Shown: positions 25,594 through 33,096 of the stretch, piece by piece
Numbering within the stretch: position 1 is the stretch's first letter
Layout of the letters: each line of letters starts with the position of its first letter
Origin: Bradyrhizobium cenepequi
GTDB taxonomy: Bacteria; Pseudomonadota; Alphaproteobacteria; Rhizobiales; Xanthobacteraceae
Length of the DNA stretch: 64,000 nt
NCBI RefSeq assembly: GCF_020329485.1
Contig: NZ_JAGKJI010000030.1
Location: 1-64,000, forward strand
Direction of reading: 5' to 3'
The notes under the pieces: model-generated
The model's input: only the letters and a program-made list of their open reading frames with translations
Databases searched by the model: none
What the model was told of the DNA's origin: nothing
Translations under genes and position numbers: made by a program

Positions 25594-26121
25594 GTGAGCA
25601 TCGAGATCGAAGTCCTCAACGGCGATGCTTCCTGGAAGACGGTCGAAGCGCTGTTTCAGGCGGTCTGGCCGCGCGAAGCGGTCGCGAAATTACCATGGGG
25701 CCATATCGAATGGGCTCACGCCGACCTGCGCGTCCTGATCGACGCGCCCGAGGGCGGTGTCGGTTGCCATGTCGGCATTTATTTTCGCACCATCATCTGG
25801 AACGGACACCAGATCCATATCGGCGGCATCGGCGGGGTTGCGACCCGCGAGGACTGCCGGCGCCGCGGCTATGCCTCGATCGCGCTCAACGCCGCGGCGG
25901 AGACCGTGCGTGCCAATGAAGCGGCTCGCTTCATGCTGCTGTTCTGTGAGCCTCACAATTTCGCGTTCTACCAGGCGCGTGGCTGGCGGCCCTTCGCCGG
26001 CGAGGTCTATTGCGAGCAGCCGGGCGAGCGCATCCGCTTCGAGGCGATGGCGCCGTTCGTGTTCGACATCAAACGCGCGCCTGATATGGGGACCATCGAC
26101 CTATGCGGCCTGCCATGGTGA
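25594..26121 (+). CDS. GNAT acetyltransferase, AAC(2')-like
   Basis: This 175-residue protein starts at a GTG with AAGGACC ahead. The acetyl-CoA segment is HIGGIGGVATREDCRRRGYASIAL split around residues 72-95, with RRRGY as the pyrophosphate loop. PHNFAFYQARGWRPFAGEVY resembles the C-terminal part of aminoglycoside 2'-N-acetyltransferases and relatives. Distant AAC(2') similarity does not imply drug resistance, and the substrate is unknown. The gene is flanked by non-coding gaps on both sides. Confidence 0.75.
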   Translation: MSIEIEVLNGDASWKTVEALFQAVWPREAVAKLPWGHIEWAHADLRVLIDAPEGGVGCHVGIYFRTIIWNGHQIHIGGIGGVATREDCRRRGYASIALNAAAETVRANEAARFMLLFCEPHNFAFYQARGWRPFAGEVYCEQPGERIRFEAMAPFVFDIKRAPDMGTIDLCGLPW

Positions 26122-26260
26122 GCCCTGCATGAGGCCGGCCGCGCAGTGACGCATGGTGCGCATCACGAACTGGGGCAAATGATCGCGCGCGAACGCGCGG
26201 AAGTGAGATTGCACAAAACTGATTGGTTGCTATGCAGGCCTGCTTTTTGGGGAACGAATC

Positions 26261-26704
26261 ATGGCTTGCAGATCAGCTCTCATCGCAGCGATGCTGGCGG
26301 TATTACTTGGCGCACCGATGGCGTGCGCGCAAAGCGCGGCGGCCGATCCATCCGGGGTCTGGCAGACGCAGGCGGGCGATGCCCGCGTCAAGATCAGCAA
26401 ATGCGGCGGCGGGATTTGCGGCGTGATCGTCTCCCTGCGCGAGCCGATCGATCCCGCGACCAGCAGGCCACAGTTCGACAACAAGAATCCGAATCCGGCG
26501 CTCACCACCCGCCCCATTATCGGGCTGCCGCTGTTCTCGGGCATGCGGCCGGCCGGCGGCAAGTGGACCGGCCAGATCTACAACGCCGATGACGGCGGCA
26601 CCTATGCGAGCAACATTTCGCTGGCCGGCCCCGACACGCTGCGGGTCGAAGGCTGCGTCGGCGCGCTCTGCGGCGGCGAAACCTGGACGCGGGTGAGACG
26701 CTGA
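26261..26704 (+). CDS. Secreted DUF2147 protein
   Basis: This 147-residue protein has a Sec signal (MACRSALIAAMLAVLLGAP then MACAQS) and a DUF2147 domain. DPSGVWQTQAGDARVKISKC starts the beta-barrel-like domain, GGICGVIVSLREPID contains the conserved Cys pair with the earlier one, and GKWTGQIYNADDGGTYASN is the family core. A late GCVGALCGGETWTRV holds another Cys pair. It is periplasmic and of unknown function. DUF2147 proteins are common single genes in Rhizobiales. The start is the ATG with GGGGAACG ahead. Confidence 0.85.
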   Translation: MACRSALIAAMLAVLLGAPMACAQSAAADPSGVWQTQAGDARVKISKCGGGICGVIVSLREPIDPATSRPQFDNKNPNPALTTRPIIGLPLFSGMRPAGGKWTGQIYNADDGGTYASNISLAGPDTLRVEGCVGALCGGETWTRVRR

Positions 26705-26710
26705 CTCACT

Positions 26711-26839
26711 TCTCCTTCCCCCTGAAAGGGGGAAGGTCGGGATGGGGGTCAAGCCACGAGCGCAGGTGCTCGTGGAGAGAGATCCCCACCCGGTTTGCGC
26801 TTGCGCGCAAACCGACCTCCCCTTTTCAAGGGGAGGTGG
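26711..26839. repeat. CTTCCCCCTGAAAGGGGGAAG palindrome pair
   Basis: Hairpins ccttccccctgaaagggggaagg at the left and cctccccttttcaaggggagg at the right, with gcacgagcgcaggtgctcgtg-like pairing and gcgcttgcgcgc between. It separates the DUF2147 gene from the convergent DUF3095 gene and resembles the 24541-24704 repeat. Confidence 0.7.
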
Positions 26840-27986
26840 ACATCGCCTTCAGCGCCGTCGCGGCGGAGGCGTAGCCACCGCGGGCGCCGTCGATGAAATG
26901 CACGTGGTCGCTGCGCATCGCCGACGGCGTGAAGCAGGTCATCATCGCGGCATCCTGCCGGTGCAGGCCGTAACGCACGACGCCGCTGGCCGAGGCCTGC
27001 GCGAGGCGTTCGGCGAGCGCCTGCGCCAGTTCCTCGCTGCAGTCGAGGATCATCCGCAAGCCGTCGTCATGTTTGCGGAAGTCGGAATTCTCGACCACCT
27101 GCCGCACATAGTCCCTTGGCACGAACTTGCCGATCCTGATGCCGAAGCGCATGATGGTGGTGACCCATAGCGTGACCGCCAGCACCAGAAGGCGCCGCGC
27201 GAACAGCGGGCCGCCGCGCTTGGTGCGCGCCTCGAAGTCGAGGCCCTGCGGCGGCCAGCGCAACGCCGGCCCACCCGACGGCACGGGGCGGCCAGCATCC
27301 GGGCTCTGTTCGGCGAGAGCTATGACATCCTCGATCGTCCTGCGGAAGGCATCGGGATCGCTGCCCCTCACGGGCGCCACCAGCACGGACAGGATAACAC
27401 CGCGCGCGGAGGGGATTTCCTCGAACCGGCAGGAGAGCCCGCTGAGATCGGGCTGCGTGCCCGGTGACGCCGGCGCGACAGCGAATTCACCCCGCTTCAT
27501 CGCGGCTTCCGCGAAGCCAAGCCCGCCGCCGGAGAACATCGCATAAGAGAGATTGGCCGACGGCCCGAAGCGCGCGACGCGGACGTCAAGGCCTTGCGCA
27601 CGGATTGCTTCCATCGGCACCAGCGCCACGCGCATGATGAGATCGAGATCGTCCCTCACCCAGGTCGCGGTCGCCGCCAGCGCCGCGCGCGCGGCGTCGA
27701 GATCGGCGGGCGCGACCGCAAAGCTCGCGCCGTCGCCGCCGAACACGAAGGGGAATTCGCGCCCCTGGAGTGCATTGGTGACGGCAGCGATAACAGACGC
27801 ACCCGCCATGTTGACGGACTTGTAGCGCTGCGCGGCAATCGCCTTGGTCGATTCCACGATGTCGGCGACGCCGATGGTCCAATCGTCAGGCAAAGGTGAA
27901 TACAGCGACGGCTCCATCAGGCGCGCAAAGCCGCGGAACACCGGGATGCCGCCGTAGAAGATCTCGCTGCCGCCTGCCGCCACCAT
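26826..27986 (-). CDS. DUF3095 protein with cyclase-like N-terminal features
   Basis: The 386-residue protein matches my recollection of DUF3095. Near residues 37-90 it has IGVADIVESTKAIAAQRYKS, then NMAGASVIAAV and FPFVFGGDGASFAV. This Asp-Ile-Val...Gly-Gly-Asp-Gly layout resembles the metal- and nucleotide-binding core of class III nucleotidyl cyclases. Whether it is catalytic is unknown. The C-terminal part (RQVVENSDFRKHDDGLRMIL to the end) appears to be a separate domain. A hydrophobic stretch near 270-290 (RRLLVLAVTLWVTTIMRFGI) may be a membrane contact. It is a single gene with no regulator adjacent. Confidence 0.75.
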   Translation of the reverse strand: MVAAGGSEIFYGGIPVFRGFARLMEPSLYSPLPDDWTIGVADIVESTKAIAAQRYKSVNMAGASVIAAVTNALQGREFPFVFGGDGASFAVAPADLDAARAALAATATWVRDDLDLIMRVALVPMEAIRAQGLDVRVARFGPSANLSYAMFSGGGLGFAEAAMKRGEFAVAPASPGTQPDLSGLSCRFEEIPSARGVILSVLVAPVRGSDPDAFRRTIEDVIALAEQSPDAGRPVPSGGPALRWPPQGLDFEARTKRGGPLFARRLLVLAVTLWVTTIMRFGIRIGKFVPRDYVRQVVENSDFRKHDDGLRMILDCSEELAQALAERLAQASASGVVRYGLHRQDAAMMTCFTPSAMRSDHVHFIDGARGGYASAATALKAMSTSP

Positions 27987-28059
27987 CGATCACTCAGTTG
28001 CCGGAGACTGTCTAGCAGATACGGACGCGTTTGGGATCGGTTGCATGTGGCCCGTAACC

Positions 28060-28142
28060 GTCATTGCGAGGAGCGATAGCGACGAAGCAATCCATTTCTC
28101 CGCTTGCGGCACGATGGATTGCTTCGCTCCGCTCGCAATGAC
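28060..28142. repeat. GTCATTGCGAGG intergenic repeat
   Basis: This element starts gtcattgcgaggagc and ends gctcgcaatgac. The inner segments gaagcaatccat and atggattgcttc pair. A related copy is at 56428-56510. It lies between htpG and the DUF3095 gene. Confidence 0.8.
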
Positions 28143-28157
28143 GGATGCGGATCGTGG

Positions 28158-30008
28158 TTATCCCTTCGCCAGCCCGCGCAGCACGAGTTGGTTGAGACGG
28201 CTTGCGAAGGCGGCTGGATCTTCCGGCAATTCGCCCTCGAGGATCTGGGCCTGTTCGAGCAGGAGCAGCGACAGATCCTTCGCCGCGTCTTTTTTGCGTG
28301 CGATCGCGGCCACTAGGGGATGGCGCAGATTGACCTCGAGGATCGGCTTTGTCATCGCGCCGCGGTTTTGTTGCGCGAGGAGGCGCTCCAGCATGCGGTC
28401 GCGGCCGCCACCGACCAGGCACGACGCGCTCGAGGTGAGCCGCTGCGAGGCGCGGACGTCGGCGACGCGCTCGCCGAGCGCCTCCTTGATCGCCGCAATC
28501 GTCGTGGCCTCATCCGCCGCCGGCTCGTCCTCCTTCTCGTCAATGGACGGGATCAGGCTGAAATCGACGTCGCCCTGGCTCAGCGACTTCAGCGGCTTGC
28601 CGCCGAAATCGATCGGCGCCGAGGTCCAGAACGCATCCACGGGATCGGTCAGGAGCAGCACCTCGACGCCGCGAGCTTTCGCCGCCTCTAACTTCGGGTT
28701 CGACTTCAACCGTTCGATGCTGTCGCCGGTGAGATAATAGATGTCGGTCTGGTTCGGCCTGATGGCCTCGACATATTGCTTGAGCGAGCGGTTTTCGCCC
28801 GTGGTCGTCGTGAAGCGCGCAATGCCCAACAGTTTCTCGCGCCGTTCGTAATCTTCCCACAGGCCCTCCTTGAGGACCGGGCCGAACGCATCCCATATCT
28901 TGGCGAACGCCTCCGGCTCCTTGTCCGCCAATCGCTCGAATTCGCCGACGACGCGGCCGGTCACGGCGTTACGGATCTGCGTGAGCTGCGGGTTGTTCTG
29001 CAGCATCTCGCGCGAGATGTTGAGCGGCAGATCCTCGCTGTCGATCACGCCGCGGATGAAGCGCAGGTACGCCGGCAGAAGATCGGCATCGTCGGCGATG
29101 AAGACGCGGCGGACATAGAGCTTCACCCTGCCCTTGCGCGCGGGCTCGAACAGGTCGAACGGCTTCGTCGACGGCGCGAACAACAGCACGGCATAGGACT
29201 GCCGGCCCTCGGCGCGATAATGCAGGGTCATTGCCGGCTCGTCGAAGGCGCCGGCGATCGATTTGTAGGCTTCCTTGTAGTCCTCCGCCGACAATTCGGA
29301 TTTCGACCGCTGCCACAGCGCGCTCGCGGAGTTGATCTGGCGCGGCTCACCCTCCTCCGGCACCAGTTCGATCGGGAACTGGATATTGTCCGAATAGGCG
29401 CGGACGATGCGCTCGATCTCGTAGGTCTCGAGATATTTTGCGGCGTCCTTCTTCAGAAGAAGCGCGATCTCGGTGCCACGGGTGACGCGCTTGGCGTCCT
29501 CCTCGCTGGCCTGAGCGATCTCGAAGGCGCTGCCGCCCGAGGAGGTCCAGGTCCAAGCCTGGTCGCTTCCAGCGCGACGGCTGATCACGACGATCTTCTC
29601 GGCGACCATGAAGGCGGCATAGAAGCCGACGCCAAACTGGCCGATCAGGTTGGTGCCGTCCTTGGCCTCAGTGAGCCGCTCGAGGAACGACTTGGTGCCG
29701 GAGCGCGCGATGGTGCCGAGATTATCGATCAGCTCCTGCCGGTCCATGCCGATGCCGCTGTCGATCACAGACAACGTATTGGCCTTCTTGTCCGGCCGGA
29801 TCCAGATCTTCGGCGGCGCGCCATCGGCGATCAGGTCCGGCGCGGCGATCGCCTCGTAACGCAACTTGTCACAAGCATCGGAGGCATTCGAGATCAGTTC
29901 GCGCAGGAAGATATCGGTTTCCGAATAGACCGAATGCACCATCAGCTGCAGGAGCTCGGCAACCTCGGCCTGGAACGGCTGGGATTCAGGGGCGGTCGTG
30001 GTGGTCAT
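28158..30008 (-). CDS. htpG: Molecular chaperone HtpG (Hsp90)
   Basis: This bacterial Hsp90 is an ATP-dependent cytosolic chaperone. The 616-residue length is usual. The GHKL ATPase domain is seen in ELISNASDACDKLRYEA (catalytic Glu and Mg-binding Asn), VIDSGIGMDRQELIDNLGTI, and GQFGVGFYAAFMVA (ATP lid). The middle-domain Arg region (NISREMLQNNPQLTQIR) and a C-terminal dimerisation region are present. The start is the ATG of MTTTTAPES; 29 further upstream codons are open but lack resemblance. It is a single gene. I did not identify a heat-shock promoter with confidence. Confidence 0.96.
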   Translation of the reverse strand: MTTTTAPESQPFQAEVAELLQLMVHSVYSETDIFLRELISNASDACDKLRYEAIAAPDLIADGAPPKIWIRPDKKANTLSVIDSGIGMDRQELIDNLGTIARSGTKSFLERLTEAKDGTNLIGQFGVGFYAAFMVAEKIVVISRRAGSDQAWTWTSSGGSAFEIAQASEEDAKRVTRGTEIALLLKKDAAKYLETYEIERIVRAYSDNIQFPIELVPEEGEPRQINSASALWQRSKSELSAEDYKEAYKSIAGAFDEPAMTLHYRAEGRQSYAVLLFAPSTKPFDLFEPARKGRVKLYVRRVFIADDADLLPAYLRFIRGVIDSEDLPLNISREMLQNNPQLTQIRNAVTGRVVGEFERLADKEPEAFAKIWDAFGPVLKEGLWEDYERREKLLGIARFTTTTGENRSLKQYVEAIRPNQTDIYYLTGDSIERLKSNPKLEAAKARGVEVLLLTDPVDAFWTSAPIDFGGKPLKSLSQGDVDFSLIPSIDEKEDEPAADEATTIAAIKEALGERVADVRASQRLTSSASCLVGGGRDRMLERLLAQQNRGAMTKPILEVNLRHPLVAAIARKKDAAKDLSLLLLEQAQILEGELPEDPAAFASRLNQLVLRGLAKG

Positions 30009-30140
30009 GGCAAATCGCTTGGCTGACAGGTCAACGAAACGGTGGGAAGCCCCTGATATAGCAATGCTGGTTCGGGCGGCAAGGGACCTGTGCACGGTCG
30101 CGGGCCGGGCTGGGAAAGCGTGATCGGCCTGCCTCTGGCG

Positions 30141-30947
30141 TCATTCGGCGATCGCCGCGAGATAGCGCGTGACGGACGCATCGAACGCCGCCTTCGCCTC
30201 ACGCTCGATATTGCGTCCCCACCAGGCACCGTAAATGCGATCGAATGAAAGCGGCGCGATCGCCTCCGCGATGCGGCGCACGGCGGCAGCGTTCAGCGGC
30301 GTGTAGTTCGGATAGGAATACATGAAGCTGACGTGACGGCGGTCCATCGCCACCTGCGCGATGTCGCCGGTCAGGAGGGCGCCGCGGCCGTCCGCGCCGG
30401 CGCGCCAATGCAGCATGGTCGCGCCGGCGAAATGGCCGCCGCCGCGGACCAGCCGAAGATCGTCCGATATCGCGAGCGCCTCGCCTCGCCACGGCACGAT
30501 CGACGGATGTGGCCGCGTAATCCATGACGCGTCGTCGCCATGGAGATAGACCGGCGCATTGCCGAACGCCTCGCTCCAATCGGCGAGCGCGCCATAATAA
30601 TGCGGATGCGATATCGCGATCGCCTTCAGCCCACCGCGCGACTTGACGTAGTCGATCGCCTCACGCGTCGCGAGCGGGATGCAATCCCACATCACAAGCG
30701 CGTCGCCATCTGGCACCAGCAGCGCGCGCTGGCCGATGGCCAGGCGTGGCTCAACCGCGACGCCAATAAGCCCGAGATCGTCGCGCCAGACGAGATGATA
30801 GCGCTTCGTCAGTTCCTCGCGGCTGAGCCAGACCTGTCCGTTCCAGTTCACGAACTGCCGCTCGTCCTCGCAGATCCGGCATGAGGCGGGCGGCGCATCG
30901 CTCTCGGGAAGCTGCGCGCCGCATTGTTCGCAAGTCCAGAGGGACAT
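30141..30947 (-). CDS. MBL-fold hydrolase with N-terminal zinc ribbon
   Basis: This 268-residue protein starts with a rubredoxin-like zinc ribbon (C6/C9 in CEQCG and C23/C26 in CRIC). A metallo-beta-lactamase fold follows: ISHPHYYGALADW at the position of HxHxDH, GGHFAGATMLHW, and LLTGDIAQVA near 203. The first motif is degenerate (HPHYYG instead of HxHxDH), so metal stoichiometry or catalysis may be unusual. The start is the ATG of MSLWTCEQC. The family is often annotated only as MBL-fold metallohydrolase, and the substrate is unknown. It is a single gene upstream of htpG on the same strand. Confidence 0.8.
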   Translation of the reverse strand: MSLWTCEQCGAQLPESDAPPASCRICEDERQFVNWNGQVWLSREELTKRYHLVWRDDLGLIGVAVEPRLAIGQRALLVPDGDALVMWDCIPLATREAIDYVKSRGGLKAIAISHPHYYGALADWSEAFGNAPVYLHGDDASWITRPHPSIVPWRGEALAISDDLRLVRGGGHFAGATMLHWRAGADGRGALLTGDIAQVAMDRRHVSFMYSYPNYTPLNAAAVRRIAEAIAPLSFDRIYGAWWGRNIEREAKAAFDASVTRYLAAIAE

Positions 30948-31078
30948 CGGCCTCACTCCATTTGGAAGACACGACGTAGCATGCAATGGAAGCCGCCCAG
31001 TTTCCAGGCCATGTACATCCGCTTCCGGTGCGTCTATTCAGCTGGATCCAAAGCGCCCTGGCGAGTGCCGAAAAACAA

Positions 31079-31101
31079 AAGCCCGCCAGAGGCGGGCTTT
31101 C
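31079..31101 (-). terminator. Rho-independent terminator
   Basis: The hairpin aagcccgccagaggcgggctt is followed on the minus strand by ttttgttttt. It lies just past the stop of the 96-residue gene and is a textbook intrinsic terminator for it. Confidence 0.85.
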
Positions 31102-31122
31102 ACCTTGATCAATCAGGAACCA

Positions 31123-31413
31123 TCAGTGCTTGGAGCCAAGACTGACGATGACGCCGGTCGGCTCAGGCTCGTGCGGCATCAAATTCGTCAAGGTATCGTC
31201 GCTCCAATGGGCGAGGTTCACGATCTTGCCTATCTGGGTGTCCGTCTCGGTGGATTCGCTGGGCTCGAGAACGTTGAGCCCGTTGGTGTCGAGGAAATAG
31301 GTGTGATCACCGAACAAGCGGTTCAATTGAGAGACCGCCGGATGATCATCGGGAAGGCAGTGGGCATCGAATTGGCTCAATGCCCGCTCGACCTGCGTTG
31401 AGTTCAGTTTCAT
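31123..31413 (-). CDS. Conserved hypothetical protein (96 aa)
   Basis: This is an acidic soluble protein starting MKLNSTQVERALSQFDAHCL, with GGAGCGAGG ahead of the ATG. It contains HPAVSQLNRLFGDHTYFLDT and a C-terminal EPTGVIVSLGSKH. No signal peptide, membrane helix or recognised domain is present. It has its own terminator. Small acidic proteins like this occur in Bradyrhizobium, but I cannot assign a function. The frame runs about 60 codons further upstream with no RBS and different composition, so the internal ATG was chosen. Confidence 0.7.
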   Translation of the reverse strand: MKLNSTQVERALSQFDAHCLPDDHPAVSQLNRLFGDHTYFLDTNGLNVLEPSESTETDTQIGKIVNLAHWSDDTLTNLMPHEPEPTGVIVSLGSKH

Positions 31414-31695
31414 GTTCCTCGCTCCTCTGGATTGGAGGGTTGCACCGCGCGACGGCCTAAGCAGCACGCGGTCGCCGCGTTCGCGGGACAGCCATCCCGC
31501 CAGCACGACGACGCGCTGGAGCTTCACTTGTGCCGTCGCAGGATGATTTTCTTGGAATTGCCATCCTGCCGCCGGCTCTTCGCCGAACACGACCCCTCTC
31601 GATCGCAGTTCAACGAACGTGAAGTCCGGGACATTGGGTCCGAGTTCACCGGTTCAACCCCTCACCCGCATTAAATTCGCGAGCTCCGTAAAGGT

Positions 31696-31884
31696 TCATT
31701 CGTCGGGAACAGGATGCAACCTGGCCAATTGATCGAGCGAAAGTTCCGCTTCGCGTTCCGTCAGCGCGAAGCGTACGATGACGTCCTGACGATTGACCTG
31801 CCCCCAGAGTCCTTCCGAAGACCACTTTTGTGGCATGGGTCCGCGCGGACCTTCGATCCAGACGAAGTACCACTGCTGCGGCAT
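31696..31884 (-). CDS. Hypothetical small protein (62 aa)
   Basis: It begins MPQQWYFVWIEGPRGPMPQK with GGTGAG upstream of the ATG. A TTG ten codons earlier is possible but less likely. It contains WGQVNRQDVIVRFALTEREA. It is soluble and mixed-charge, and I do not recognise the family. The pattern WYFVWIEGPRGPM...KW looks like a small conserved beta-rich protein and codon use matches real genes. It sits in a run of tiny genes on the same strand (31.1-33.0 kb). Confidence 0.6.
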   Translation of the reverse strand: MPQQWYFVWIEGPRGPMPQKWSSEGLWGQVNRQDVIVRFALTEREAELSLDQLARLHPVPDE

Positions 31885-31989
31885 GACAAGGTTCTCACCC
31901 GAAGCGATACGCAACTATAACGCGTTCGATTGCAGGATCGAACCCGGGCGCCTTGATCGAGCGTCACTGGATTGTGGCATGGCCAAGCC

Positions 31990-32097
31990 TCACATGAACA
32001 GCCGCGCGAGGTAAGCCACGCCGCCGACGAGCCCGATCAGCCCGATTGTGATGCAGATCACGATCAGCCCCGCTTGCTCAAACAAACGGTCGCGCAT
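31990..32097 (-). CDS. Single-pass membrane micro-protein (35 aa)
   Basis: Reads MRDRLFEQAG followed by a strongly hydrophobic helix (LIVICITIGLIGLVGGVAYL) and ARLFM. The start is 17 bp downstream of the rnk-like gene stop, on the same strand. The composition, with charged N-terminus, one clean helix and a short tail, is typical of conserved small membrane proteins. I cannot name it. Confidence 0.5.
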   Translation of the reverse strand: MRDRLFEQAGLIVICITIGLIGLVGGVAYLARLFM

Positions 32098-32114
32098 GGC
32101 TACAAGGCTCCCGC

Positions 32115-32513
32115 TCAAGGTGAAACGCGCAATACAGTCAGTGCTCGCGTTCGGCGATCCGGCGTTTGAAATTCGATGGTCTGGCCGACTGACAGGCCGA
32201 TCAGCGCGGCGCCGACAGGGGTCAGCACCGAAATGCGCTTGCGCGAGATGTCGGCTTCGTGCGGATAGACCAGCACCACCTCCCTCGCCTCGCCGTTGCT
32301 ATCGTCACGATAACCGACCTGGGAGCCCATCCGGACCACGTCTTGCAAATCTGCGTCGTCAGGTGCGATGCTCGCACGCTCCATCTCGCGCGCGAGGAAG
32401 TGTGCCACGCGCGGAAAAAGCTCCATGCTGGAGTTCGCAAGCCCGCTCAGCCGCCGCTTCTCCTCCGTTGTGACGAGGATCGGCGGCAGATCGGGTTCGG
32501 TCTTCTTGCTCAT
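32115..32513 (-). CDS. rnk: Nucleoside diphosphate kinase regulator (Rnk/GreA-like)
   Basis: Rnk-family proteins pair a short N-terminal coiled coil with a GreA/B-type C-terminal FKBP-like domain that contacts RNA polymerase. Here PILVTTEEKRRLSGLANSSM starts the N-terminal part. Then MGSQVGYRDDSNGEAREVVL and LTPVGAALIGLSVGQTIEF form the C-terminal domain, the latter being the family signature. The 132-residue form starts at an ATG preceded by AAGGTG. A second ATG seven codons upstream overlaps a possible small ORF as ATGA and cannot be excluded. The cytoplasmic role is probably transcriptional. Confidence 0.85.
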   Translation of the reverse strand: MSKKTEPDLPPILVTTEEKRRLSGLANSSMELFPRVAHFLAREMERASIAPDDADLQDVVRMGSQVGYRDDSNGEAREVVLVYPHEADISRKRISVLTPVGAALIGLSVGQTIEFQTPDRRTRALTVLRVSP

Positions 32514-32530
32514 TGCTGTCACCTTGGCGT

Positions 32531-32695
32531 TCATGCAGCGGTAGGCCCTGAATCGTCGTCGATCGCGTCACCTTTCGCGACCACTGGCGCGCGGAACAGC
32601 GGCACGACATTCGGCTTGGTTTGCTTGGCGCTTTCGCGCGTGCGCTCGCAGCGGCGATCATCGGATGCGGCGTGGGTCTTTGATGGAGGCAGCAC
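32531..32695 (-). CDS. Possible 54-aa hypothetical protein
   Basis: A GTG-initiated frame (VLPPSKTHAASDDRRC... ending GDAIDDDSGPTAA) is hydrophilic and Arg/Lys/Asp-rich, and its TGA overlaps an upstream ATG of the rnk-like gene. No clear RBS or family is visible. The overlap and ordinary codon use are the only support. Confidence 0.3.
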   Translation of the reverse strand: MLPPSKTHAASDDRRCERTRESAKQTKPNVVPLFRAPVVAKGDAIDDDSGPTAA

Positions 32696-32771
32696 GGCTC
32701 GTTCCTTCTGTTCAAGATGAATCGGGCTCCTGCATAGAAGCCACGAACTCAGATATCGATGAGAACAGAAT

Positions 32772-32796
32772 CCGGACGGCTCAATCGGCCGTCCGG
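32772..32796 (-). terminator. Hairpin directly after the micro-ORFs
   Basis: A perfect 9-bp stem ccggacggc / gccgtccgg with a 7-nt loop abuts the stop codon of the 25-residue ORF. The tail on the minus strand (attctgtt) is only moderately T-rich, so it may be a terminator or an mRNA 3' stabiliser. Confidence 0.6.
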
Positions 32797-32874
32797 CTAA
32801 GTGCCTGCGTGCAGGCGGCCGGCATGTAGACAGAAGCGCGCGATGCGCGGATCGATGTCGGGTGCATATGTCAT
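32797..32874 (-). CDS. Micro-ORF 2 of a Zur-box unit (25 aa)
   Basis: Encodes MTYAPDIDPRIARFCLHAGR and a short HAGT tail. Its ATG overlaps the stop of micro-ORF 1 (ATGA), suggesting coupled translation, and its stop directly abuts a hairpin. It contains one Cys and two His. I do not recognise it. Expression is unproven. Confidence 0.4.
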   Translation of the reverse strand: MTYAPDIDPRIARFCLHAGRLHAGT

Positions 32875-32960
32875 AACGCATCCAACATAACCTCGCATGG
32901 CACCGTCGCCATTGCGGCGAAAGCGCGCACAGACGCCATGTAATCGAGGGCAACGCGCAT
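32871..32960 (-). CDS. Micro-ORF 1 of a Zur-box unit (29 aa)
   Basis: Encodes MRVALDYMASVRAFAAMATV then PCEVMLDAL. GGAGGTGA, a complete anti-Shine-Dalgarno match, lies six bases ahead of the ATG, which is far better than most genes in this window. It is divergent from the second COG0523 GTPase, and the 26-bp Zur palindrome lies between them about 50 bp upstream. The stop overlaps the next micro-ORF. The peptide is amphipathic with one Cys. It could be a regulatory leader or a functional zinc-limitation micro-protein. Both are inference. Confidence 0.5.
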   Translation of the reverse strand: MRVALDYMASVRAFAAMATVPCEVMLDAL

Positions 32961-32986
32961 CAAACGTCACCTCCAGCCAGCGCAGC

Positions 32987-33016
32987 TTGACAATCGAAAA
33001 CGGCCGCGCTTATGTA
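32987..33016 (+). promoter_or_regulatory. Likely sigma-70 promoter of the GTPase gene
   Basis: TTGACA (32987-32992) is followed after 18 bp by TATGTA (33011-33016). The -10 lies inside the Zur palindrome, so zinc-loaded Zur would occlude it. Confidence 0.5.
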
Positions 33017-33035
33017 ATGTTATAACATTACATAA
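33010..33035. promoter_or_regulatory. Zur box, perfect 26-bp palindrome
   Basis: The core GTAATGTTATAACATTAC (33014-33031) is flanked by TTAT and ATAA, making all 26 bases self-complementary. The same core appears at the zinc operon (22704-22721). It lies 61 bp before the GTPase ATG and 49 bp before the divergent micro-ORF, so one site could control both. Confidence 0.88.
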
Positions 33036-33096
33036 TGTTACCTGATGCCCTCTCCCGGGCGAAACTTCCTCAAGCTGCAAAGGCTGTTCGACCTCC

